Made by a program: the position numbers and the translations under genes | Assembly (NCBI GenBank): GCA_020072585.1 | Contig: JAIQGL010000030.1 | Location: 62,001-126,000 of the forward strand | DNA: 64,000 nucleotides | Direction of reading: 5' to 3' | From: Terriglobia bacterium | Lineage (GTDB): Bacteria > Acidobacteriota > Terriglobia > Terriglobales > Acidobacteriaceae | Notes under the pieces: generated by a model | Seen by the model: only the letters and a program-made list of their open reading frames with translations | Database searches by the model: none | What the model was told of the DNA's origin: nothing | Shown here: positions 40,491 through 48,116 of the stretch, piece after piece | Position numbering within the stretch: the first letter of the stretch is position 1 | Layout: each line of letters begins with the position of its first letter

Positions 40491-41111
40491 TTAGTTAAAG
40501 CCCAGCGGTTGCTGCCAAAGATCGTCGCAGCCCTGGATGCTTCCAGTAACTAGTTTGCATGACGCAAGGAAACCCCGCGCTGGTACCGGCTCTGGGTCGC
40601 GGGTCAAAACAACTTCCCACGTCGAACCGTTTTCCATTGCAACGATAGAGCCGAATGCTCCGTCGCTCGAAATGAAAAGCGCGGCATGGTCTGCGCACTG
40701 CGGCGGCGGGAATTGGTCGGGCGGCGGCATTACAGCACACAACCCTTCAGAAACATTCTGCTGAGTCTCCGTACCTGCACCTGTAAAGTTAAGTTGATAC
40801 GTACCACGTCCTGCAATGCTCTGCGGGTTGCCGTCAGCGCGTTCATTGGATGACATGCTATGTAGAATCCAGTTACCAGCGCCGTCGGCAATGGCCCAGC
40901 CGTGCTCATAGAACGGGCGTGTTCCGTTGGCATTGTTGCCGTGGCCGACAAAAAGATATTTACCGTAAAACCGCGAGTTCGGGTCTGTTGTTGGTTGCGC
41001 GTGAACCGTTGTGGTGAAATCACCACCGCAGCCGGTGAAAAGAACAGCAAATAGCGTGACACACGCAATGAGTGATTTAATAGTCCTAGCCGTCATATTT
41101 GGGCGCTCCAT
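40491..41111 (-). CDS. Putative lipoprotein carried by the element (possible moron)
   Basis: 'MTARTIKSLIACVTLFAVLFTGCGGDF' lipobox-like; opposite orientation to flanking virion genes. Confidence 0.6.
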   Translation of the reverse strand: MERPNMTARTIKSLIACVTLFAVLFTGCGGDFTTTVHAQPTTDPNSRFYGKYLFVGHGNNANGTRPFYEHGWAIADGAGNWILHSMSSNERADGNPQSIAGRGTYQLNFTGAGTETQQNVSEGLCAVMPPPDQFPPPQCADHAALFISSDGAFGSIVAMENGSTWEVVLTRDPEPVPARGFLASCKLVTGSIQGCDDLWQQPLGFN

Positions 41112-41166
41112 GCCCTTGTGTTGCGGTTAGGTCAGTTCGAATGATTGGCGTCATTCGGGCTGGCCG

Positions 41167-41307
41167 TTATTTTTGACATTCCTTTTTGTGGAGTAGCCGC
41201 AACGCCTGCCTGATTACAGCCGCTACGGTCAATCCAAGTTTTTGCTGCAAGTCGGCAATGATTTTGTCGTCCGCATCAGTCTTGCGAAAGTTAATCATTT
41301 TCGACAT
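41167..41307 (-). CDS. 46-aa small protein, possible ribbon-helix-helix-type regulator
   Basis: MSKMINFRKTDADDKIIADLQQKLGLTVAAVIRQALRLLHKKECQK*; below the ORF-track length cut-off; divergent from the portal gene. Confidence 0.55.
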   Translation of the reverse strand: MSKMINFRKTDADDKIIADLQQKLGLTVAAVIRQALRLLHKKECQK

Positions 41308-41394
41308 ACATACAGTGTATAGACAGTGTGCATACCTGTCAACAACTATTTTTTAACCCCAAAGAATCAACGATATACAAGGAGCTTTAACCCA

Positions 41395-42681
41395 ATGATG
41401 AAAGCAATTAAAGCGGTCGCGGGCGAGGTTAGAGACTTCCTCAACTCGTTTTCTTCACCTGATAACGCACTCGGCATGTGGGGTGGTACGCCAGCCACAG
41501 CCGGTGTAAGCGTAACGGAAACCAGCGCCCTGCAATCTCCGGTAGTCTTTGCATGTCACCGCATTCTATCTGCACTGTTGGCGAAAACGCCTCTGCATGT
41601 TTACGAAAAGCTACCGGGCGGCGGGCGCACCATTGCGGAGAATCATCCGCTTGAAAAGTTATTCACCTGGCGCGCAAACGATGAAATGAGTGCGTTCGAG
41701 TGGAAGGAAGTTGCGCAGGTCCACTTGGTATCACGCGGGAACCATTACAGTAAGATCGAGCGTGACGGTATGGGCCGCACGGCGGGTCTTTACCCGCTAT
41801 CACCGTTCAATTGTTCGCCGTACCGCGACATGAGCAACGGGCAGATTGTTTACAAGTTTACGAACATCAACGGGTCACAGCAGAGCATTCCCGCAGCGGA
41901 CATCCTGCACATCAAGAATATTTCCCTTGAAGGTTTGGTGGGTCTGACGCCCATTCAACAGTATGCCAAGGAAGCAATCGGATTGGACATCGCGTTGCAG
42001 GCGTACGGTTCGCGGTTCATTGCGCAGGGCGGTTCAGCGTCTATGGTTGCCACGTTCAAAGGCAAACTTGACCCGGCAAAGCGCAAACAGTATGAGAAGG
42101 ATTTAGTACAGGCGCACAGCGGAGTCAATGCACATACCGCTATAGTGATGGACCAGGAAGGTGACATAAAAAACCTTTCTATCTCGCCGGAAGAAGCGCA
42201 GTTCCTTGAAACTAGGCAGTACCAAAGAGATTTAATCTCTGAATGTATCTACGGTGTGCCATCGCATTTAGTAGGCGGTCATGAGGAAACTAAAGCAGGC
42301 ATAGGTGAGCAACAATCAGCATTGTTGAGCAACACAATGTCGTCATGGTTTGCGCGGTGGGAGTCGGCATTGAATGCCAAGTTGCTGCCCGCTGGTGGTA
42401 AGTACGAAATTGGCTTTGACACCACTGAGATGGACTCGTACCGCATCATGGAAACGCTGAAGACCGTGACAGCGGCGAGACAATGGGGCATTGGCAGCGG
42501 CAACGAAGGCCGAAAGTTAATCGGCTGGAATCCCTACAACGCAGGTGCGTCGAAAGACCCAGCGGATAAGCTCTGGCGTCCTGTGAATATGGTTCCTATA
42601 TCGGAAGAATCTGAAAATATGTTGCCAGTTGCGCCGGGCACGGTAGTGGACAACAAAGCAGACGCGGCTGGTGACCAGTGA
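41395..42681 (+). CDS. HK97-family phage portal protein
   Basis: Within ORF 41326..42681, ATG at 41395 has an AGGAG-like RBS. 'SPVVFACHRILSALLAKTPLHVYEK...HPLEKLFTWRANDEMSAFEWKE...GNHYSKIERDGMGR' is portal-like. Confidence 0.92.
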   Translation: MMKAIKAVAGEVRDFLNSFSSPDNALGMWGGTPATAGVSVTETSALQSPVVFACHRILSALLAKTPLHVYEKLPGGGRTIAENHPLEKLFTWRANDEMSAFEWKEVAQVHLVSRGNHYSKIERDGMGRTAGLYPLSPFNCSPYRDMSNGQIVYKFTNINGSQQSIPAADILHIKNISLEGLVGLTPIQQYAKEAIGLDIALQAYGSRFIAQGGSASMVATFKGKLDPAKRKQYEKDLVQAHSGVNAHTAIVMDQEGDIKNLSISPEEAQFLETRQYQRDLISECIYGVPSHLVGGHEETKAGIGEQQSALLSNTMSSWFARWESALNAKLLPAGGKYEIGFDTTEMDSYRIMETLKTVTAARQWGIGSGNEGRKLIGWNPYNAGASKDPADKLWRPVNMVPISEESENMLPVAPGTVVDNKADAAGDQ

Positions 42682-42860
42682 ACGACCCAGAAAAGACCAT
42701 AGCTTTACAGCGCGATTTGCTCTTGTTCCGCGCCGCTGTTATTGAGCGGTACGAAGTCATGCTTCGGGAAGCACACAAACGAGTGCTTGAGCTTGAGCAG
42801 ATCATCGAAGTGAATCGCTTGGTTAGTTCCGGTGCGTGCGAGAGGGCAGCACAGGCGTAA
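42678..42860 (+). CDS. Small hypothetical protein
   Basis: 60-aa ORF overlapping the portal stop by 4 nt. Confidence 0.4.
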   Translation: MNDPEKTIALQRDLLLFRAAVIERYEVMLREAHKRVLELEQIIEVNRLVSSGACERAAQA

Positions 42861-42904
42861 AGATTGCAGGCGAGGTTGTGCGGGGCGCTCTACCTCGTTG
42901 TGCA

Positions 42905-42946
42905 GGGCGGTTACTATCCGACGTGGTGACCGCCCACCTATTTTTT
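42905..42946 (+). terminator. Rho-independent terminator-like hairpin after portal gene
   Basis: GGGCGGTTAC-n11-GTGACCGCCC then ACCTATTTTTT. Confidence 0.65.
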
Positions 42947-43206
42947 CTGCACCGTGTGCGCCGCTTGGTAGCCCTTTGAAAACGCGGACAACCAACCGCA
43001 AAGGGATGAGTAACTAGGGCTATCAAGTAGTGCACACGTTTGCAAACAAGCTTCTGTCTTTTTACTAATGAAATGTTTTGGGCAGAAGGTCATGGCGGTA
43101 AGCTACGCGGGCTGCAAAGATTCGGCTGGTTGCTTAGGTAGGCTGCCAGTGTCGCCCTTTGTGACCGCGTGGCTTGCACCTTTCCAAACCTAAGGAGAAC
43201 AACAGA

Positions 43207-43488
43207 ATGAAATACTCTAAAACACAGAACACACTGGCACTGGAAGCAGAAAGCAACAGTGACCACAAGGCATTGGAAGTGCTGAAGGACGTTCTAGGTT
43301 GCTACGGTGTAAGCAACGCCGCGCACGACCTTGTAGGCGTCCACAAGTTTGCTGCCTATCTGTTTGAGGACCGCACACTCAGCGCAGTTGAACCGTCTGA
43401 CATCGCAGTGACGATGTTTACTGAGGCATCCCAAGAAAAGATTGCTGAAGCAAAGCGAGTAGCCAAGGAAGCCGCGCCGGTCGCATAG
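43207..43488 (+). CDS. Hypothetical element protein
   Basis: ORF 43174..43488; ATG at 43207 (MKYSKTQNTLALEAES) preceded by AAGGAG. Confidence 0.5.
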   Translation: MKYSKTQNTLALEAESNSDHKALEVLKDVLGCYGVSNAAHDLVGVHKFAAYLFEDRTLSAVEPSDIAVTMFTEASQEKIAEAKRVAKEAAPVA

Positions 43489-43491
43489 CAA

Positions 43492-43884
43492 ATGCCAAGG
43501 CGAGAGTGTTGCGAACCTGGTTGCAGAGCACTGACGACAGACACCCGCTGCCCCAAGCACACCAAGGGTGACAACAGCAACAAACGCCACGACCGCGCCA
43601 GGAACGCAGCGGACCCATTGCGCAAGCTGTACAGCACTGCAAGGTGGTTAAGAACACGGCATGACGCGTTGGTAGACAACCCTGTGTGTATGCGCTGCCA
43701 ACAACAAGCGGCGTCCGTTGCAGATCATGTGATTCCCGCGAGGGTTTATTGCGCTGGTGACCCAGAGCGGTTCTTTGATAGGTCGAACATCCAAACGCTG
43801 TGTGATGCGCCGCCGAATAGCTGCCACCATAGGAAGACCGGCGAGGATGTAACAAAGTACGGACTCATTGCAAAGACATGGTAG
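43492..43884 (+). CDS. HNH endonuclease
   Basis: 'CMRCQQQAASVADHVIPARVYCAGDPERFFDRSNIQTLCDAPPNSCHHRKTGED' HNH/CxxC pattern. Confidence 0.85.
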   Translation: MPRRECCEPGCRALTTDTRCPKHTKGDNSNKRHDRARNAADPLRKLYSTARWLRTRHDALVDNPVCMRCQQQAASVADHVIPARVYCAGDPERFFDRSNIQTLCDAPPNSCHHRKTGEDVTKYGLIAKTW

Positions 43885-44076
43885 GGCGTGGCTGGTCCTA
43901 AGGGTCGCGCTGTCATATACCCATGTGCAGGTTTCCTTGTGCTAAGCGAATGATTCTTGATTTCTTATGTTAAGTGCTTTGTTATGCGTAGTTTAGGGGT
44001 ATGGACACTTCGAATCCGTAAGTCCCATAGAATCATAGACCTATGGCCCCACCTGTGTTAAAAACCCCATAATGAA

Positions 44077-44105
44077 TATATTTTGACACGTCTATATTTT
44101 GACAC
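44077..44105. repeat. Tandem 13-bp repeat TATATTTTGACAC x2
   Basis: 44077-44089 and 44093-44105 identical, 16-bp period, in the noncoding leader before the capsid gene. Confidence 0.8.
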
Positions 44106-44308
44106 ACTCCCACTGAAAACAAAGCACTTACAAGGCGTGTTCCCAGGCTAAACCAAGCCAAAGCAGCGTTAATCCACAGCATTTAACTACGTGTGTCTTC
44201 AATAACTTAGCAACAAAAAACTGGCCTACGGGCTGTGACAAAGCAAGGCCGCGTACGTCGCGGAAATCACTTAGCTGCTTACGTAGCAGCAGAAAACAAG
44301 GTATCACA

Positions 44309-45475
44309 ATGTCAGCATTGTTCGAAGTTCGTCAACGTCTCGCAGAGAAGCAAGACCAGATTACAGAGTTGTCCAAGTCCTCAACCTTTTCCGAAGCCAG
44401 GCACGCGACCTTAAAAGGCGAAATCACGCGGTTAGAGGCACAGGTACGGGCCATTGAAGAGAACGAAGCGCGCAACGGCGGGCCGGTTATCACCCGCAGC
44501 GCGTACATGCCGGAAGCCGATAGGTTAGAACTTGACCGCAGGGAACGCGCCGCGTTTGACATCGTATTGCGTGGCAAGCAAAACAATGCCCCGCGTGCTC
44601 TCCGCTCATATCTGCCCATGACAGACCAAACGACCGTCGGCGGGGCTTTTTTGGTTCCGGTAGGCGTAGGAGCTGACGTTAGTTCGAAGCTGGTTAGCTT
44701 TGGAAATTTAGCGTCCAAGGTAAGAATCTGGAATACATCTATAGGAGATGCCGTGTCATGGCCTACTGTAGACTCAACGGCAGAACCGGCAAACGGCCAC
44801 TTCATTGACGACAATGCGCCGTTCAGCCAGGAGAGCACGACCAATCCAGTTTTCGGACGCGTCCCTATCAACATAACTAAGACTTGGGAGTCTGGTCTTA
44901 TCCTTGCGCCTGCACGCTTGGTGCAGGACAGTGCTTTTGATCTGCTTTCGGTTTTGACCTATGAAGTAGCACAGCGCCAGTCAAGAGCCATTGACGATCT
45001 TGTAGTTAATGGAGACGGCGCGAGTACCGGTGTAGTCAATATTTCCGGCACCAACACACTTGCACAGGCTTCGCCCACGGCGATTACCTTTGCGGAAATC
45101 TGCGATCTGGAATCGAAGCTACAAGCTGGCTATAACGCTAATGCTTGCTATTGCTTCAATAGCAAAACGTACAGGTATCTCCGCGCATTGAACACCAGCG
45201 GCGTGAAGCACTGGGAAGCACAGGAATTTACCAACGGACTTATCAACAACAAGCCTTACCGGATTTCGGAATCCATGCCGGATATAGGCAGCGGAAAAAA
45301 GGCCGTGGCGCTGGCTGATTGGTCACAAGTTGTGGTCCGCATGGTGGACAGGCTGCGCATTGCCGTATTTAAAGAAATTTTCATGAGCAACTTAGAGGTC
45401 GGATTTGGTAGTTATCAGCGATTTGACTCCGCTGTGTTGCAGCCTTCGGCCATTGCGTTCCTGGCTGGCGCTTAA
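44309..45475 (+). CDS. HK97-type major capsid protein
   Basis: N-terminal coiled coil; 'YLPMTDQTTVGGAFLVPVGVGADVSSKLVSFGNLASKVRI', 'AQRQSRAIDDLVVNGDGASTGVVNI', 'FGSYQRFDSAVLQPSAIAFL'. Confidence 0.92.
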   Translation: MSALFEVRQRLAEKQDQITELSKSSTFSEARHATLKGEITRLEAQVRAIEENEARNGGPVITRSAYMPEADRLELDRRERAAFDIVLRGKQNNAPRALRSYLPMTDQTTVGGAFLVPVGVGADVSSKLVSFGNLASKVRIWNTSIGDAVSWPTVDSTAEPANGHFIDDNAPFSQESTTNPVFGRVPINITKTWESGLILAPARLVQDSAFDLLSVLTYEVAQRQSRAIDDLVVNGDGASTGVVNISGTNTLAQASPTAITFAEICDLESKLQAGYNANACYCFNSKTYRYLRALNTSGVKHWEAQEFTNGLINNKPYRISESMPDIGSGKKAVALADWSQVVVRMVDRLRIAVFKEIFMSNLEVGFGSYQRFDSAVLQPSAIAFLAGA

Positions 45476-45548
45476 TTTCTTTAGCTCTAAGGGGCATTGC
45501 TACCACAGGGTGCCCCAGCACTAAAACCAAAATCAAGGAGCTGAAGAA

Positions 45549-46187
45549 ATGAACAGCACAATGGAACGCAGACTACAGGCGTCACGCATCGAATTGCGGG
45601 CGTCCAATGGACAGCCAACGCGCCTTGCCGGGTATGCTGCCCTTTTCGATTCACCCAGTGAAGACTTGGGCGGATTCACAGAGACAATCAAGCGGGGTGC
45701 GTTCAAGGATGCACTAGCCAGCGCCGGGCTGGATTGCCGCATGTTGTTTAACCACGATTCGAACATGGTATTGGGCAGAACGCCCGACACCTTGGCACTG
45801 CGGGAAGATAGCACAGGGCTGTACTTCGATTGTATGCCGCCTGATACCAGCTATGCCAAAGACGTGATGACGCTGGTTTCAAAAAACATCGTGAATCAAT
45901 GCTCATTCGGGTTCACCGTCGCGGCTGACGAGTGGTACAACAGCGCGGGAGAATTGGTTTCGAGATGGTCCGGCGTCAAGCGGGTCATCACAAAAATTGG
46001 AACCTTAATGGATACAAGTGTGGTGACGTATCCTGCGTACAGCTCAACGTCCGTTACTGCACGATCTGCATTCTTATTCCCTGGTGGAGTGCCTACCTTA
46101 AGCCTTGAAGATGCACGGCGGGAAGCGCAACGGTCCTTGGCGCGCAAGTTTTTGGAGCAATCCCGCAGCCGCGTCACCTGCCGGTAA
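45549..46187 (+). CDS. HK97-family prohead protease
   Basis: 'RLAGYAALFDSPSEDLGGFTETIKRGAFKDAL...CRMLFNHDSNMVLGRTPDTLALREDSTGLYFD...VNQCSFGF'. Confidence 0.92.
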   Translation: MNSTMERRLQASRIELRASNGQPTRLAGYAALFDSPSEDLGGFTETIKRGAFKDALASAGLDCRMLFNHDSNMVLGRTPDTLALREDSTGLYFDCMPPDTSYAKDVMTLVSKNIVNQCSFGFTVAADEWYNSAGELVSRWSGVKRVITKIGTLMDTSVVTYPAYSSTSVTARSAFLFPGGVPTLSLEDARREAQRSLARKFLEQSRSRVTCR

Positions 46188-46206
46188 ATACATAAATTCG
46201 CAAAGT

Positions 46207-46248
46207 GGGGCATCCACCGCAGACAGCGGCGCGGTGCCCCGGTTTTTT
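46207..46248 (+). terminator. Terminator-like hairpin after protease gene
   Basis: GGGGCA...TGCCCC with internal CCACCGC/GCGGcGcGG pairing, followed by GGTTTTTT. Confidence 0.6.
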
Positions 46249-46279
46249 ATTGCCTATTTTCCGTTAAAGGGGAACCGCC

Positions 46280-46813
46280 ATGTCAACCGCAGCCCTGCCC
46301 GTCTATTCCGTCACTGAGTGCCTTGCCGATGCAGCCCGCGCCGCGTCTCTTGAGACAGAAACCCAAGTGGAAGCGTTGCTCTCCGCAGCGGAGATGACGC
46401 CGGAACAGGTGTTTGAACGCTGCATGTACTCTTTCGAGCAACGTTGGTTTCCCAGCTATAGAGAAATCGAATACAAAGCAAGTCGCTATTGGGTTGCGTA
46501 TCGGGCTTTGAACGCTGATTTATGGCAGCGGTACACCGCAATGGAACGCAACTACGAGGCAACCGGCACCCGCTGTGCTGACGCTGAATTGATTGCAGCG
46601 TGCGGCGCTGCATGGAAGAAGTCTGGGCTGCACCACTTGGGCAGACACCTGCGGGCACCCGCGCACAGGCACCACAGCGAAAAACCAAGGCAACGCCAGC
46701 CACGTAAGCGGGAACGCCCTGCGGATGATACTAGAATTAGGCTATGGCTTGCGCCTGATTTGAAGCAGGAACGCGAGGCAGACAGCGGGATTATGCGGGG
46801 AACGCTGCGGTAG
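46280..46813 (+). CDS. Hypothetical element protein
   Basis: 177-aa co-directional ORF with coding-like composition; basic C-terminus. Confidence 0.5.
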   Translation: MSTAALPVYSVTECLADAARAASLETETQVEALLSAAEMTPEQVFERCMYSFEQRWFPSYREIEYKASRYWVAYRALNADLWQRYTAMERNYEATGTRCADAELIAACGAAWKKSGLHHLGRHLRAPAHRHHSEKPRQRQPRKRERPADDTRIRLWLAPDLKQEREADSGIMRGTLR

Positions 46814-46881
46814 GTGAAATTTTTCACTTATTTTTCACTAATGGAGTCAAATAGTGCCTGTTTTCACCTAATCTCACCTAA

Positions 46882-46894
46882 CGTAAGTCATTGA
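46882..46894 (-). repeat. 13-bp terminal inverted repeat, right copy
   Basis: CGTAAGTCATTGA, reverse complement of 31708-31720. Confidence 0.7.
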
Positions 46895-46923
46895 GAAATA
46901 TGTGTTTTGGCTATGTGGTTCTC

Positions 46924-46964
46924 GATTGAGAATCTCACGTCCTAACCCCTAGACGATAGCGCCA
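46924..46964. repeat. attR core (41 bp), truncated 5' half of tRNA-Glu
   Basis: Identical to 31667-31707; no tRNA 3' half follows on this copy. Confidence 0.93.
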
Positions 46965-46987
46965 CTCTGTTTGTGTGGGTCACACGT

Positions 46988-47015
46988 AGTATAACAAAAA
47001 GCCTTGACGTGTCAG
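46988..47015 (-). promoter_or_regulatory. Sigma-70-type promoter, likely the native tRNA-Glu promoter, now separated from the intact tRNA
   Basis: Minus strand: CTGACA (47015-47010), 16-nt spacer, TATACT (46993-46988), 23 nt before the att core and tRNA 5' fragment. Confidence 0.7.
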
Positions 47016-47081
47016 CACAGGAGCGAAGTTGCGCAGTCCCACACCTCCCCGGAACAAAACTTGGGCCAAAGCGCCCCATGC

Positions 47082-47125
47082 CCAATGAATAATGACCAAT
47101 GAATAATGAATGACCAATGATGGAC
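47082..47125. repeat. Short imperfect tandem repeat (AATGAATAATGACC units)
   Basis: cccaatgaataatgaccaatgaataatgaatgaccaatgatgg. Confidence 0.6.
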
Positions 47126-47413
47126 CAGGTCTTGCAGATGTTAATGTCGAGGTGCCCTGGCCAGCTTGCATGAAAGCCAGCGTGCATTCGGAAGACTGAT
47201 AAGTTTCCCTCACAGAATGAGCAATCGCTCTTTAAGATTAACCGGCAAGTTCCGAAAAAAAATTATTTAATCCTGCTAAGGACAACATTCTTTCTGATTT
47301 TCGGATCAATCGTCCCAAAGTCGGCGCAGATTCTCTATAATCTAAGGAACGCCACACTCGTTTTTCATTCAACTAACTTTCATAAGATCGTAGAGTCAGG
47401 AGCATTTATCAGT

Positions 47414-47695
47414 ATGGCAGGAAAACCACCTCAAAAACCTCGCAAGACCACGTCCTTGAAGAAAGGCCCGGCACAACCGGCGGCAACCGTTACCCCCATT
47501 GAATCCGCTCCGAAAGGCGCAGAGACCAGTGACCGCAAATTGCCGTCGTTGAATCAGGAAATCCAGGAACAGATTCGTACCCGCGCGTATGAGCTTTTTG
47601 TGGAACGTGGACGGCACGAAGGTCATGACCGTGAAGATTGGGAACGGGCTGAAGCTGAGGTCCGCTCAAAATATCAAAGGGAAAAAAGCGCATAG
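47414..47695 (+). CDS. DUF2934-type protein
   Basis: 'IRTRAYELFVERGRHEGHDREDWERAEAEV'. Confidence 0.85.
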   Translation: MAGKPPQKPRKTTSLKKGPAQPAATVTPIESAPKGAETSDRKLPSLNQEIQEQIRTRAYELFVERGRHEGHDREDWERAEAEVRSKYQREKSA

Positions 47696-47700
47696 CCTAC

Positions 47701-48075
47701 ATGAAACAGGTCCTACTGCTTGACGACAACATCACCCAGCTTACCGTCCGTGAGCTGGTGCTGCGCAAGGCTGAAATTGAGAGCCATGTGGCTACCAATG
47801 CGCAAAGCGCCCTTGCCTTGTTGCGCAGTGATGCGGGCCGGGCAAAAATCGGGGCCGTCATTACAGACCACCTCATGCCGGACATGGATGGCATCGAATT
47901 CGTGCGCCAATTGCGCGCCTTTAACCCGGATATTCCCGTAATAGTGATCAGCGGCCTTCCTGACGCCGATTCCGAGTATGCGGGAATGAACGTGATTTTC
48001 CGTGTAAAGCCTTGTGATCCCGAGGACTTAATTACCTTGGTCAGGTCGGCCCTGGGGTGTAAAACGTCTGCCTAA
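47701..48075 (+). CDS. Stand-alone response regulator receiver protein
   Basis: 'VLLLDDN...AVITDHLMPDMDGIEFVRQLRAFNPDIPVIVISG...KPCDPEDL'. Confidence 0.88.
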   Translation: MKQVLLLDDNITQLTVRELVLRKAEIESHVATNAQSALALLRSDAGRAKIGAVITDHLMPDMDGIEFVRQLRAFNPDIPVIVISGLPDADSEYAGMNVIFRVKPCDPEDLITLVRSALGCKTSA

Positions 48076-48116
48076 TTGAACGATTGCAGTACGCGTGAAA
48101 CCATATTAAGCTGCCA

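Larger units (their letters stand above)
31667..46964. mobile_element. Integrated capsid-encoding element (small prophage or phage satellite) in tRNA-Glu
   Basis: Flanked by identical 41-bp repeats (attL 31667-31707, attR 46924-46964); tyrosine integrase next to the tRNA; HK97-type head genes inside. Confidence 0.93.

Noticed and set aside
46280-46813. Possible small terminase subunit
   Set aside because: Position is suggestive, but no recognisable TerS motif; left as hypothetical.
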